Source of the DNA: Crocinitomicaceae bacterium
GTDB taxonomy: Bacteria; Bacteroidota; Bacteroidia; Flavobacteriales_D; Crocinitomicaceae
Reading direction: 5' to 3'
NCBI GenBank assembly: GCA_016719925.1
Contig: JADJYC010000012.1
Span: 62,001-126,000 of the forward strand
DNA length: 64,000 bases
Shown: piece by piece, positions 21,461 to 30,245 of the stretch
How the letters are laid out: each line of letters opens with the position of its first letter
Numbering within the stretch: position 1 is the first letter of the stretch
Translations under genes and position numbers: made by a program
The notes under the pieces: model-generated
Databases searched by the model: none
Seen by the model: only the letters and a program-made list of their open reading frames with translations
What the model was told of the DNA's origin: nothing

Positions 21461-22548
21461 ATGAAATCAGGAATCATTTCTTTGGTATTTGTGTTTACTT
21501 TTTTTTCTTCTGTTGCACAACGTTATTTACTCAGTGATTTTTTCTTTATGACGCAGCACTGGAACAATTAACAGACAGTGTTTTTGATTCTATGAATGAT
21601 ACAGCGCGGGTAGGGCAAATGATTATTCCCGCAGCCGGTGGACACGGAAAACCAACAGAACATCTGAATAAATTAATTGCTAAAAATTATGTGGGCGGAA
21701 TTTTATTGCTGAACGGAACCAAAGCAGGATTTACTGAAATGGTGAAACAGTTCAATGCGCTCAATCAGCAAAGTAATGGTTTGCCGCTTTTATATTCAGC
21801 TGATGCTGAACCAAGCTTGATCGGATATAAAATCAAAGATTGTGCACCGGTAAAAAAAGCAAATCTGATGGTGAGCAGAGATGAGGTGAGATTGTACGCT
21901 GCATCTATTTGCAATGATTTGAAGGATATTGGAATCAATTACAATTATGCACCGGTAGTTGACATGTCACCCAATGAAGCAATCACGTACAGAAGTTTTG
22001 GTGACAATTCAGATACAGCACAAATCTGGTCAAGAATTTTTATAGAAGAAACTCAGAAACGCGGTATAGTTGCAACGGCAAAACATTTTCCGGGGCACGG
22101 ATATGTGGTAGGTGATACGCACAAACAATTGGTTTATATAGATGGTGACATGAAAGAAGTAGGAAATTATATACCTTTAATTAATTCGGGAGTACTTTCT
22201 ATTATGGTGGCCCACATTGCCATCAAGAACAATGAAAAATACAATACCAATGACATGCCGTCAACAGTTTCAAGAAATATTGTGACCGGCTTGCTGAAAG
22301 AAGAAATGAACTTTAAAGGATTGGTAGTTACGGATGCCATGAACATGGGCGGCGTTGCCTCCATTCCAAATTGTGAACTCAAAGCCGCACAGGCAGGTTG
22401 TGATTTATTGCTGATGCCGGTGAATGAAGAAAAAGCTGTAACAGATATTCTGGGCGCAATTCAAAACGATATTGCTTTTAAGCAGCAAATCTATGCTTCA
22501 GTTAGAAAAATTATTCGCCTGAAGATTTGTTTGGGGATTATTAAATAG
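21461..22548 (+). CDS. Exported glycoside hydrolase family 3 (NagZ-like)
   Basis: The enzyme is a beta-N-acetylhexosaminidase-like hydrolase. The family signature AKHFPGHG followed by GDTHKQL (catalytic His loop) is at about residues 205-220, and the nucleophile Asp lies in VVTDAMNMGG. A signal peptide (ISLVFVFTFFSSVAQ) starts at ATG 21461, so this copy acts outside the cytoplasm. The frame breaks in the T-run at about 21538-21543, after which LYDAALEQLTDSVFDSMND continues into the domain. Joined length is about 363 aa; only the NagZ-type catalytic domain is present. An ATG at 21437 in the same frame would add 8 residues. A role in cell-wall turnover is inferred. Confidence 0.85.
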
Positions 22549-22582
22549 AAAAAAGGACAACCTATATCATCAATTGTCCTTT
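22549..22582 (-). terminator. Rho-independent terminator of the transaldolase gene
   Basis: AAAGGACAA and TTGTCCTTT form a 9-bp stem; read on the minus strand it is followed by a run of T. It sits between convergent genes and may also work weakly on the plus strand. Confidence 0.75.
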
Positions 22583-22603
22583 CCAAAAAAAAATAAAAAG
22601 ATC

Positions 22604-23260
22604 TTACTTATTCCCCTTAGCGTAATCTGCTAAAAATTTCTGCAAGCCAATATCTGTTAACGGATGATTCAATAATCCTTTGATTGAACTCAGCGGTCCG
22701 GTCATGACATCAGCACCAACTTCAGCGCACTGAATAATGTGCATGGTGTGGCGAACAGATGCAGCCAGAATTTGAGTATCGAACAGGTAATTGTCGTAGA
22801 TCAGTCTGATTTGTACAATCAGATCAATTCCGTTTTGTGAAACGTCGTCCAATCTTCCTACAAAAGGTGATAAGTAAGTAGCTCCTGCTTTAGCTGCAAG
22901 AATGGCCTGTCCGGCAGAAAATACCAGCGTGCAATTTGTTTTAATTCCTTTATCTGAAAAATAACGGATTGCTTTAATACCGTCTTTAATCATGGGGATT
23001 TTTACCACAATGTTTGGGTGAAGTGATGCAAGATTTTCTCCTTCTTTAATCATTCCTGCATAATCTGTAGCAATTACTTCTGCACTTACATCTCCGTCAA
23101 CAATTTTACAAATGTCAACATAGTGTTTTAAAATGTTGTCTGTTCCGGTGATGCCTTCTTTTGCCATGAGGGATGGGTTGGTAGTAACTCCGTCCAGAAT
23201 TCCCATATCATTTGCTTCACGGATTTCATCCAGATTGGCGGTATCAATAAAAAATTTCAT
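22604..23260 (-). CDS. Transaldolase / fructose-6-phosphate aldolase family
   Basis: This 218-aa cytoplasmic enzyme belongs to the short transaldolase (TalC/FSA) subfamily, which moves or cleaves three-carbon dihydroxyacetone units in sugar phosphates. Conserved features are MKFFIDTANLDEI at the start, DGVTTNPSL, the Schiff-base Lys in VVKIPM (about residue 87), TLVFSAGQA and SPFVGRLDD, and a C-terminal GADVMTGP block. The length is right for this subfamily. I cannot tell transaldolase from fructose-6-phosphate aldolase by sequence alone. It is a single-gene unit with its own promoter and terminator. Confidence 0.92.
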   Translation of the reverse strand: MKFFIDTANLDEIREANDMGILDGVTTNPSLMAKEGITGTDNILKHYVDICKIVDGDVSAEVIATDYAGMIKEGENLASLHPNIVVKIPMIKDGIKAIRYFSDKGIKTNCTLVFSAGQAILAAKAGATYLSPFVGRLDDVSQNGIDLIVQIRLIYDNYLFDTQILAASVRHTMHIIQCAEVGADVMTGPLSSIKGLLNHPLTDIGLQKFLADYAKGNK

Positions 23261-23300
23261 TCGATATTATTTAGGTTAAAGATTGATTCTGATTGAGGTA

Positions 23301-23308
23301 CAAAGATA
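23301..23308 (-). promoter_or_regulatory. Promoter -7 element of the transaldolase gene
   Basis: TATCTTTG on the minus strand is a full match to TAnnTTTG. It predicts a start near 23296 and a leader of about 35 nt. Confidence 0.55.
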
Positions 23309-23458
23309 GAATGGAGGTCGGGGCAATCTGAAAAATCTTATTAACAGATTTTCAAGGAGTTTTTGCAGGAATGGCTATTTGATCAATAAAATGGATGAGC
23401 AGGGAACGTCTTCCACAAAACCTATTCCGCTAATTGATGCTAGCTGTGTTGCTAATTA

Positions 23459-23550
23459 AACACAGAGTTAAAGGAGTTTTGCACAGAGTTTCACAGCGGT
23501 TAAACATTTTGCCCTCTGTGTGAAACTCAGTGAACTCTATGTGAAACAAA
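23459..23550. repeat. Imperfect inverted and direct repeats, intergenic
   Basis: The words CACAGAGT, GAGTTTCACA, CTCTGTGTGAAACTC and CTCTATGTGAAAC alternate here. GAGTTTCACA (23486-23495) and TGTGAAACTC (23519-23528) form a perfect 10-bp inverted repeat around a 23-nt loop. No gene is seen in 23309-23631. The look is that of a short interspersed element; whether it is repeated elsewhere in the genome cannot be seen here. Confidence 0.5.
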
Positions 23551-23631
23551 TGTTTTTGATGAAGCGAACAATTTGATTGCGGTTAGCTGCTAATTTCGAA
23601 AAGATTAGTTGAACCAGGTAGAAAAAAAAGT

Positions 23632-23727
23632 GGGTAAGCTACCTGTATCGCACCGCTACAACCATCGACCCTTGCTGTATTCCTACCCTGGGGGATTAGA
23701 CGGGAGCTGGTCGTACAGGACTTACCC
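23632..23727 (-). ncRNA. ffs: Signal recognition particle RNA (small type)
   Basis: Read on the minus strand, the 96-nt RNA begins GGGTAAGTCCTG and ends with the matching CAGGTAGCTTACCC, so the two ends pair. The tip holds the conserved domain IV core for Ffh binding: CCCAGGG, then GGAA, then ACAGCAAGGG. The layout is that of the small bacterial SRP RNA found in Bacteroidota. It is followed by eight T residues (minus strand, 23630-23622), which end the transcript. The promoter at 23732-23763 fits its 5' end exactly. It partners with Ffh to bring membrane proteins to the translocon. Confidence 0.93.
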
Positions 23728-23731
23728 GGTA

Positions 23732-23763
23732 CAAAATTAGAAAAAGAATAGGATTATTTCAAA
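23732..23763 (-). promoter_or_regulatory. Promoter of the SRP RNA
   Basis: On the minus strand TTTG (23763-23760), a 20-nt spacer, and TAATTTTG (23739-23732) form a full Bacteroidota promoter. The RNA's first G at 23727 is 5 nt past the last base of the -7 element, which calibrates other promoters in this window. Confidence 0.75.
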
Positions 23764-23783
23764 ATAAAGCGAAATTACGGCAT

Positions 23784-23816
23784 AAAAAAAGCCCCGCTCT
23801 CTTTGAACGGGGCTTT
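23784..23816 (-). terminator. Rho-independent terminator of the protease gene
   Basis: AAAGCCCCG and CGGGGCTTT form a 9-bp stem; on the minus strand a run of seven T follows. It lies 19 nt after the protease stop codon. Confidence 0.9.
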
Positions 23817-23834
23817 CAGTATCTGATAATTTGT

Positions 23835-26297
23835 CTACAATTTGACTATTTTCCTGGTAATACTGCCGTTAGTGCCGTTTACTTTCACAAAATAGATTCC
23901 GGAACTTTCACCGTTCAGGTTAAAGTTCACTTTGTTGTTGATGATGGTTGTGCTTGAAATAATTCTTCCAGTTACATCTCTCAACTCAACTGAAACCACT
24001 TCTGATTCCACATCCGAAAGATCTACCGTCAGATTTCCGTTTGTTGGATTCGGATACATTTCTACTGCTCCCAGATTATTTTCAGTAAGTTCAGAAGAAC
24101 CTGACGCTTGTATGTTTACGACATAATCTTCGGTTTCTCCCCATTGTGTTGCAGCACATGGATCAATATCTCCGTCATCCGGATTGTAAGATAATTTCAC
24201 GCGCATTACAACTGATCCAGTCACTGCTGTAAGCGGAACAGTAACACTGAACACATTATTCCATCCTGATGCAACCAAAACATAAGCAACATCTTCATTG
24301 GCATCATTAAAATCATTGTCATCATTCCAGTCAATCCATGCTGCAATTTCATCATTGGTATATGCGGTACCATCAGTTGTTCCAACAGCAGGAGTGATTG
24401 TCAGATCATATGAATTTCCTTTTGTAACAGTGGTAGATACGCCACTATAGTTGGTATAATTACCACAAGCTGTATTGTTATTGATTGTATTAAATTCTAC
24501 AATGGAAATAAATTCATCTGTAGAAGTACATGATTGTGTTGAGGTAGAATTGCATGGACCTGTAGATGCAGCAACAACAATGTAATTGTTTTTTGTTTCT
24601 GCATCTGATCCTTGTGTATTTGTTGCAGTTAATGTAATGGTATATAAACCAGCTGTTGTAAATGTTATCTGCGGATTCTGTGATGTTGAATTTGTTCCGC
24701 CGGCATATGCCCATCCTGAAGCAGGAGCAACAACCCAGGCCCAGCTTGTTGGTGAACCGGTTGACAGGTCAGTAAATGTTACAGTAGTTGATGGAGTAAC
24801 ATTGGTAGCACTTGCAACAAAATCAGCCACCGGTGCAACGGGTGCGCAGGGAGCAAAAGTTCCGTTGAGAGTCATTGCTCCTGTACTTCCCGGATCAAGC
24901 CAAGGTTGCAAACGTGAACTGTTTCCTGATCCGTCATTGGACCATGCCTGGTTAAATTTTCCGTAAAGATCGGTCTGATCAGGTGTAGAACAATAAGATG
25001 AACCACCTGAAAGATGACCAACAATTCTGTTATTCTGATCATAGATTGGTGAACCTGAAGATCCGCCTTCAGTAACACCATGTCCGTTTGCTGTTGCCAC
25101 CCATTGCACTTCCCAGTGCGCATTTGCCCAGCCTCCGTTATAAGTTGCTGAGGATAGAGAAGAAGAGTAAGTAGATATTTTTTTCTCATCTCCTGCCGGG
25201 TGATGATAACATACACCTGATGTCGCTCCGGTTGTTGAACGGCTCCAACCTGAAAAATAAGGATTGTATCCGGCGGGTATACTTGAACTTAATTCGATCA
25301 ATGCAAAATCAGAACCGTCCAGCTGACTTCCTGAACCAGCAGGGTGTGTGCCAAGCGAAGATGATGCACGGAAAATTCCGCCTGACATTGTTTGTGAAAG
25401 TGCACCAGGATAACTGCTTGTATTCCCCGGTGAACAGCTTGGTCTTTGATAATTAAAATACCAAACGTGATCATCAATGTCACTGGTTGCATTTGGTTCA
25501 CCGCAGTGATTTGCAGTCAGAATATAAGGTGTACAATCATTGTCAGTGTTATTGATCACAGCTCCGGAACAAACAAAAGTTCCGCCGGCTACAAATGAAT
25601 AATGAACTGCAGATGAACGCTGATCAACATGTCCGGTTGATTCTGAACAAACGGCATCCACTTCACAGGAGCCATGCGCACGCTCCTGCGTAATTTCATC
25701 CGCCTCATTAAATGATGCAAGCCGTGCTTCAAATCCTCTGTAGTAATAAGCTATTTCACTTATTTCAATAACAGGTAAGTCAAAACTTCCGGCAGGCATA
25801 TAATATTCAAGCGTGATAAAATCTCCCTGAATAATTTCCATGGCCTTAAAAGTTGGTGTATTGGAAGTATAGGCTCCAACATACTGAGAATGTTTTGCAT
25901 TGTAAGCATGCAATTTTCCTCCGGCAGGAATCTGAACTGGTTCAGAAAAATAAAGACTTAAACCGGTTGCATCCGGAATACGGATTCCCAACCGCCAGAT
26001 TTTATCTCCGTTTTCCAGTGTCAGCCATGTTCCTGAATTATACATATTATAAGAAACAGGAATGTTGATACCAACACGATATGGTTTTCCTTTCATATCG
26101 TTTTCAGCATCTTCCTGACGCACGGCATCCATGTCAGGTGAAACTAAAGTGTGAACGTGATAGGATTGATCAAAAATACTGGTTTCATCCACCAGTGTTT
26201 TTCTGAATGAAGCTGGAATTCCTCCTTCGCTGATTTGAGAGCCGGCGTTAAGGATAATTCCTAACCCCATTAACGAGGTAAGGATTTGTTTTTTCAT
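23835..26297 (-). CDS. Secreted trypsin-like protease with PKD, GEVED and type IX sorting tail
   Basis: The 820-aa protein has a signal peptide, an N-terminal propeptide-like beta region, and a chymotrypsin-fold protease similar to lysyl endopeptidases. Catalytic residues are visible: His in LTANHCG (about 264), Asp in GSDFALIELS (about 329) and Ser in GGSSGSPIYD (about 415). A PKD domain follows (PVADFVASATNVTPSTTVTF, about 488-565), then a GEVED domain (NPDDGDIDPC...WGETEDY). It ends in a type A sorting domain (MYPNPTNGNLTVDLS...GIYFVKV...KIVKL). It should cross the outer membrane by type IX secretion and stay on the surface or be released. Cleavage after Lys is suggested only by the resemblance. 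Confidence 0.93.
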   Translation of the reverse strand: MKKQILTSLMGLGIILNAGSQISEGGIPASFRKTLVDETSIFDQSYHVHTLVSPDMDAVRQEDAENDMKGKPYRVGINIPVSYNMYNSGTWLTLENGDKIWRLGIRIPDATGLSLYFSEPVQIPAGGKLHAYNAKHSQYVGAYTSNTPTFKAMEIIQGDFITLEYYMPAGSFDLPVIEISEIAYYYRGFEARLASFNEADEITQERAHGSCEVDAVCSESTGHVDQRSSAVHYSFVAGGTFVCSGAVINNTDNDCTPYILTANHCGEPNATSDIDDHVWYFNYQRPSCSPGNTSSYPGALSQTMSGGIFRASSSLGTHPAGSGSQLDGSDFALIELSSSIPAGYNPYFSGWSRSTTGATSGVCYHHPAGDEKKISTYSSSLSSATYNGGWANAHWEVQWVATANGHGVTEGGSSGSPIYDQNNRIVGHLSGGSSYCSTPDQTDLYGKFNQAWSNDGSGNSSRLQPWLDPGSTGAMTLNGTFAPCAPVAPVADFVASATNVTPSTTVTFTDLSTGSPTSWAWVVAPASGWAYAGGTNSTSQNPQITFTTAGLYTITLTATNTQGSDAETKNNYIVVAASTGPCNSTSTQSCTSTDEFISIVEFNTINNNTACGNYTNYSGVSTTVTKGNSYDLTITPAVGTTDGTAYTNDEIAAWIDWNDDNDFNDANEDVAYVLVASGWNNVFSVTVPLTAVTGSVVMRVKLSYNPDDGDIDPCAATQWGETEDYVVNIQASGSSELTENNLGAVEMYPNPTNGNLTVDLSDVESEVVSVELRDVTGRIISSTTIINNKVNFNLNGESSGIYFVKVNGTNGSITRKIVKL

Positions 26298-26323
26298 GGT
26301 AATCTGATTTCAGAATGTTTCTG

Positions 26324-26352
26324 TAAATATAAGTAATTCCAACCTTGTCAAA
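26324..26352 (-). promoter_or_regulatory. Promoter of the protease gene
   Basis: On the minus strand TTTG (26352-26349), a 17-nt spacer and TATATTTA (26331-26324) resemble the Bacteroidota promoter, with one mismatch in the -7 element and a short spacer. The leader would be about 22 nt. Confidence 0.4.
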
Positions 26353-26360
26353 GCACAGGT

Positions 26361-27370
26361 TTACCTGTATTGATCAAACATTTCTGTTATTATTTTTTGG
26401 ATTTCGGTTCTCAACGTTTTAGGTTTTATCAATTCAATTTGTGAACCGTACGACAAAAGTGTTCTCTTCAGCTCTTCAGAAATAATGACCTTGATTTCGT
26501 AGGTGTTTCTGTTTGGACCTTCTTTGATCAGTTTCTGACTTTCATGCAAAGGCTGGGTTTCAATATATTTAGATCCAACTTTGTCAATTTTAAAATGGAT
26601 TTCTTCAGGTTGTGTTTCGTTGGAAGTAATACCGATTGAATGTTTAAAATAAACATCCGGATCAAAATCAACCGGCTTGTAGTGGTGCTCTTTGGTTACT
26701 TTCAGATCTGACATCCGGTCAAGTCCAAATGTGATAATTTTATTTTTATCCGTTGGCAGACAAATCAGGTACCATCTGTTACGGTATTCTTTCAGTAAAA
26801 GCGGCAGTACTTTTCTGTTTTTTGGTTTCTCTGATGTGAAAGCGGTGTAATCAAATGTGACCAGTTTTTTTTCTTTGATTGATTTAAGAAGAACCGGAAG
26901 CATCTCTGAACCTTTTGATTCTGCAAAGGTTTCAAACTGCACAAATTTTTCTACAATGGAGTCCAGCGGATTATTGCTGATATGCACCCTGTCAAAAATT
27001 TTATTGATCGCATAACCAAAATTTTTGAAGAGATCCATGTCTTTGAATTGCATCAGGGTTTTAGTTGCAAATTTGATGGCGTCAATATCATCTTCAGACA
27101 AAGGAATTTTATCAACGCTGTATTCCGGATCATCATAAAAATAACCTTTGTGTATTTTGCTGTATTTAATTGGCGCGTCAAATTCTTCACGCATGGCAAA
27201 CATGTCTTTTCGATAGTAGAATCGCAGATGTCCGAACCGCCGGTTGAACCGAATAAAGCTTCTTCACATGCCTTTCTCATTTCTTCTTTGGAAGGGTAGG
27301 GGCGTGCGGTGTTTCTGAGACACCTGTCTATAACACGATACCGTAATTGTGCATTTTTAATCTTGGACAT
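26361..27370 (-). CDS. WYL-domain transcriptional regulator (frame broken)
   Basis: The N-terminal part (MSKIKNAQLRYRVIDRCLRN, about residues 1-60) looks like the HTH region of YafY/PafC-type regulators. The rest contains a WYL domain with the key stretch EYRNRWYLICLPTDKNKI and a C-terminal WCX-like extension. The frame changes near 27205, where IEK continues as DMFAMREEFDAPIKYSK after adding one A to an A-run. Full length is about 336 aa. WYL regulators sense small ligands or nucleic acid fragments and control stress or defence genes; no defence genes are next to it here. Target genes are unknown. Confidence 0.85.
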
Positions 27371-27408
27371 GAGTTACCATTTAATGGAATAAAGTTATAA
27401 AAACATAT

Positions 27409-27416
27409 TATTTTTG
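27409..27416 (+). promoter_or_regulatory. Promoter -7 element, nearly leaderless
   Basis: TATTTTTG matches TAnnTTTG and ends 5 nt before the ATG of the NlpC/P60 gene. Transcription is predicted at 27421, a leader of about 1 nt. Confidence 0.45.
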
Positions 27417-27421
27417 TAAGC

Positions 27422-27892
27422 ATGAGACTGACATTCATTTTATTGTTCGTCATTTTAACATCAGAAACTGCGGTTTGGGCACTTCCGGAGGATGAACTGC
27501 GTGATAGTATTGTCTGCTTCGCTTCTGATCATCTGGGTATACCTTATCACTATGGAGGAACCACAACGGCCGGGTTTGACTGTACCGGTTTTGTCTATTT
27601 TGTTTTCAAACATTTTGGTATCACTGCTTCAAGAGCAAGTTCAGGATATGAAAATGCAGGAGAATATGTAGAAAAAGAATGTGCCCGGCCGGGTGACGTG
27701 ATTTTATTTACCGGAACAAATTCTGAAATCAGAAAAGTGGGACATGCCGGAATCATTTATGAAAACTCAAACGGCGTCCTTTATTTTATTCATAGTTCAT
27801 CTTCAAAAAATCACTTTGGTGTAACAATCACGCAGTTTAATTCGAGTGCCGGTTATCAGAAAAGATTTTTAAGAATAATCAATATTTTATGA
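27422..27892 (+). CDS. Exported NlpC/P60 peptidoglycan hydrolase
   Basis: The 156-aa protein has a signal peptide (about residues 1-20) and one NlpC/P60 domain. The catalytic Cys is in FDCTGFVYFVF (about residue 53), the His in VGHAGIIYE (about 117), and a third polar residue is the His in FIHSSSS. GIPYHYGG before the Cys is also typical. There is no SH3 or LysM domain. It should cut peptide stems of peptidoglycan in the periplasm. Its last codons overlap the start of the next lipoprotein gene (ATGA), so the two are translationally coupled. Confidence 0.92.
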   Translation: MRLTFILLFVILTSETAVWALPEDELRDSIVCFASDHLGIPYHYGGTTTAGFDCTGFVYFVFKHFGITASRASSGYENAGEYVEKECARPGDVILFTGTNSEIRKVGHAGIIYENSNGVLYFIHSSSSKNHFGVTITQFNSSAGYQKRFLRIINIL

Positions 27893-28485
27893 AACATCTG
27901 TTTGTTTTTTCATTTGCTTTTTTACTTTTTTCATGCAGTGGTTCAAATGATGAGACAGCAGAATCCGGTGATTCAGTCATCTCAGAACACAGCGTACAGG
28001 AAAGTTGTGACTGCAAAGAAATTACACTGGACTCAACAGGTGTTCACACAAAAGGCGGTCAGCTTTATACGGGTGCTTGTGTGAGTTATTATGAAGGATC
28101 AGAAAATAAATACATCGAGAAAAATATTTTGTCCGGAAAACTTCATGGAAAGGTGTCATACTTTGATAAGGGCGGTGAATTACTTTTTGAAGAAATTTAT
28201 GAGAACGGTGAGCTGAAAAAAAATCTGGCCGATGAAGGTTCACAGGTTTGTGATTGCACTGAACTTGAAATTAAAACAGTACAGGGAATGTCAGTATATG
28301 TATTGGCAGAAGAGCCATTTACCGGCAAATGTGAAAAATATTATGACGGAACAAAACCACTTTATATGGAAAGCAATTATAAAGATGGTTTGCTTGAAGG
28401 GTATACAACCTATTTCAATAAAGATGGTTCAACAATTCTGATGGAGAAATATGAACGCGGAGAATTATCTTCTGCTATTCATTAA
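27889..28485 (+). CDS. Lipoprotein with two MORN-like repeats
   Basis: The lipobox LFSC is at about residues 13-16. The mature part holds two copies of a module of about 85 aa, each with a CDC motif (ESCDCKEITL, QVCDCTELEI), then a toxin-antitoxin YwqK/MORN-like stretch. That stretch reads YTGACVSYYEGS...GKLHGKVSYFDKGGELLFEEIYENGEL in the first and FTGKCEKYYDGT...GLLEGYTTYFNKDGSTILMEKYERGEL in the second. An internal duplication is evident. It overlaps the NlpC/P60 gene by 4 nt and probably works with that hydrolase at the cell envelope. Function is not known. Confidence 0.75.
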   Translation: MKHLFVFSFAFLLFSCSGSNDETAESGDSVISEHSVQESCDCKEITLDSTGVHTKGGQLYTGACVSYYEGSENKYIEKNILSGKLHGKVSYFDKGGELLFEEIYENGELKKNLADEGSQVCDCTELEIKTVQGMSVYVLAEEPFTGKCEKYYDGTKPLYMESNYKDGLLEGYTTYFNKDGSTILMEKYERGELSSAIH

Positions 28486-29937
28486 TTAAACCTGAGAATC
28501 TGCTTTCTGTTTGGATTTTGTTTTGACAGGTTCAGTCAGATGAAATCCAAAAAGACCTAAAAATTTAATTGCCTTGGAAACACTTTCCGGCACATCATCT
28601 TCCCAGGTGGTATTACCGTCCTGAATTTTTTTCAAAACATCATCTGATAAAATGTGAAGCAACTCAGGATTGTAATTATGTATTTCTTCCACTTTATTTG
28701 TTTTCAGCATGTAATCAAATAAACCGGTGAGGTGATCAGGCAGTTGAAAATTATCTACTCCGTAATTTCCTTCTCCGTCATAACTCATGGCGGGATAAAC
28801 AAACATTTTGATGTTGTGACCAAATCCTCTTCCAAAAGCTTCAAGTAATCCGCCTTTTAATGTGTTGTAATATTTCTCATCAAAAATGGTTTGCAGATTG
28901 TAAATTCCAAGAAGTACACCAATCTTATGACCACCGGTAAAGGAAGATAAATATTCAATCATCTTATAATGTTTCAGATAATTTGAAATCATTACCGTAT
29001 ATCCCATTGAGCCTAGTAATTCAGCCCGGTCAATAAAATCTTTTTCTGAAATTTTTCCATCTGCAGTAAGATCTTTCAGGGTAAGTTCCAGCACCACGCA
29101 GGTATTTTCTGCATCCACATCGGGTTCCTGCAAATACTGCTGCATTCCTTTGTCAATCATGTCCACATGTACTTTCGTCATTGGTCTGAAACGGCCACGC
29201 ATCAAAAGCACATTCTTTTTATACAATGCTGTACTTGGTTGCAATACAGCACGGCTCTGATCAAACATGGTTGCATCAGTCAATCCGTTTTTAACCAGAT
29301 TCAGTGCAATAAGACGGTTATCTATGTGCGCAAAATCCGGTCCGATCACACGCAGCATATCAATCTCCACGCGTTCTCTTGGCAAACGGTAAGTCAGTGC
29401 TGCAAGAAACTGATCGATGGTATCCTGATCAAAATAAGCAGCGTGAACAAGATTTACTCCAAGAATTCCAAGTGCCTCCTGCTGACGTTTGTGACTGGTG
29501 TCATGCATTTTTACATGAATAACAATTTCGCTGGGTTCAGCATTGTTTTTCATCTGGAATTTTAAACCTATCCAGCCGTGACCCTGATTTGTTTTGTGGT
29601 AATTCAATGATTCAACTGTGTTCGCAAAAACAAAAAACCGGCTGTCTTTTTTCTTGTCAGGCAGTGTTTCACTCAGTGTCTCATATTCTTTAGCCAGCAT
29701 TTGCAGCAAGCGGTCTTCACACACATATCTTTTGCATTTACCATAAAAGCTGTCGCTGACTTTCATGTCATAAGCTGAACGGGTATATGCAATTGTTCCG
29801 GATGAACCACCTGCTTTAAAAAAATTGGCAGCTACTTCCTGACCGGCGCCAATCTCTGCAAAGGCACCATAGATGTCAGGCGTTAAATTTACAAGAAGTG
29901 CTTTTTCCTCTGTGGTTAAACTCCTCGAATTTTTCAT
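28486..29937 (-). CDS. Large conserved-looking protein of unknown function
   Basis: The 483-aa protein has no signal peptide and no membrane segment. I do not recognise a functional family. Notable blocks are AEIGAGQEVAANFFKAGGSS near residue 30, TKVHVDMIDKGMQQYL, EIVIHVKMHDTSHKRQQEA, and GVLLGIYNLQTIFDEKYY. The conserved feel and the Gly-rich N-terminal loop suggest an enzyme, but no catalytic motif can be named. It stands alone with its own promoter and is convergent with the MORN-like lipoprotein gene (stop codons adjoin). Confidence 0.8.
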   Translation of the reverse strand: MKNSRSLTTEEKALLVNLTPDIYGAFAEIGAGQEVAANFFKAGGSSGTIAYTRSAYDMKVSDSFYGKCKRYVCEDRLLQMLAKEYETLSETLPDKKKDSRFFVFANTVESLNYHKTNQGHGWIGLKFQMKNNAEPSEIVIHVKMHDTSHKRQQEALGILGVNLVHAAYFDQDTIDQFLAALTYRLPRERVEIDMLRVIGPDFAHIDNRLIALNLVKNGLTDATMFDQSRAVLQPSTALYKKNVLLMRGRFRPMTKVHVDMIDKGMQQYLQEPDVDAENTCVVLELTLKDLTADGKISEKDFIDRAELLGSMGYTVMISNYLKHYKMIEYLSSFTGGHKIGVLLGIYNLQTIFDEKYYNTLKGGLLEAFGRGFGHNIKMFVYPAMSYDGEGNYGVDNFQLPDHLTGLFDYMLKTNKVEEIHNYNPELLHILSDDVLKKIQDGNTTWEDDVPESVSKAIKFLGLFGFHLTEPVKTKSKQKADSQV

Positions 29938-29958
29938 GTAAATCGTTTAATAGTCAAA

Positions 29959-29966
29959 CAAATTTA
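29959..29966 (-). promoter_or_regulatory. Promoter -7 element
   Basis: TAAATTTG on the minus strand matches TAnnTTTG and predicts a leader of about 16 nt for the 483-aa protein gene. The rest of the gap to 30245 (about 280 nt) shows no gene; TAATTTCG at 30233-30240 is a one-mismatch element just before the CoA-transferase start. Confidence 0.5.
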
Positions 29967-30245
29967 AGAATTAAAAACTACGTTAAATGAGGCGTGATTT
30001 TCAATTTTATGTTATATTCTTACGTCAAAGGGTTACTGAAGTTCAGGTTTGTTTGCTTCAACAGGTTGATTTCACTTAATTGCAGGAGATTTTAAATTTT
30101 TGTTTGAGATTGAAAAACAACTCTTTAACCGTCAAATAGAGACTGACTTGTTTTCGACAATTCCTGAATAAATTTCGACCGGAATAAATGGGAATGAGAT
30201 GAAGTAAATGACCTAATGAGATTCAAATGTTGTAATTTCGTTTTT

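Noticed and set aside
23459..23550. CRISPR array
   Set aside because: The repeats are short and irregular, with no constant spacing, and there are no cas genes.
26361..27370. WYL regulator as part of a defence island
   Set aside because: Neighbours are a protease, an NlpC hydrolase and a lipoprotein; no nuclease, helicase, methylase or toxin set is present.
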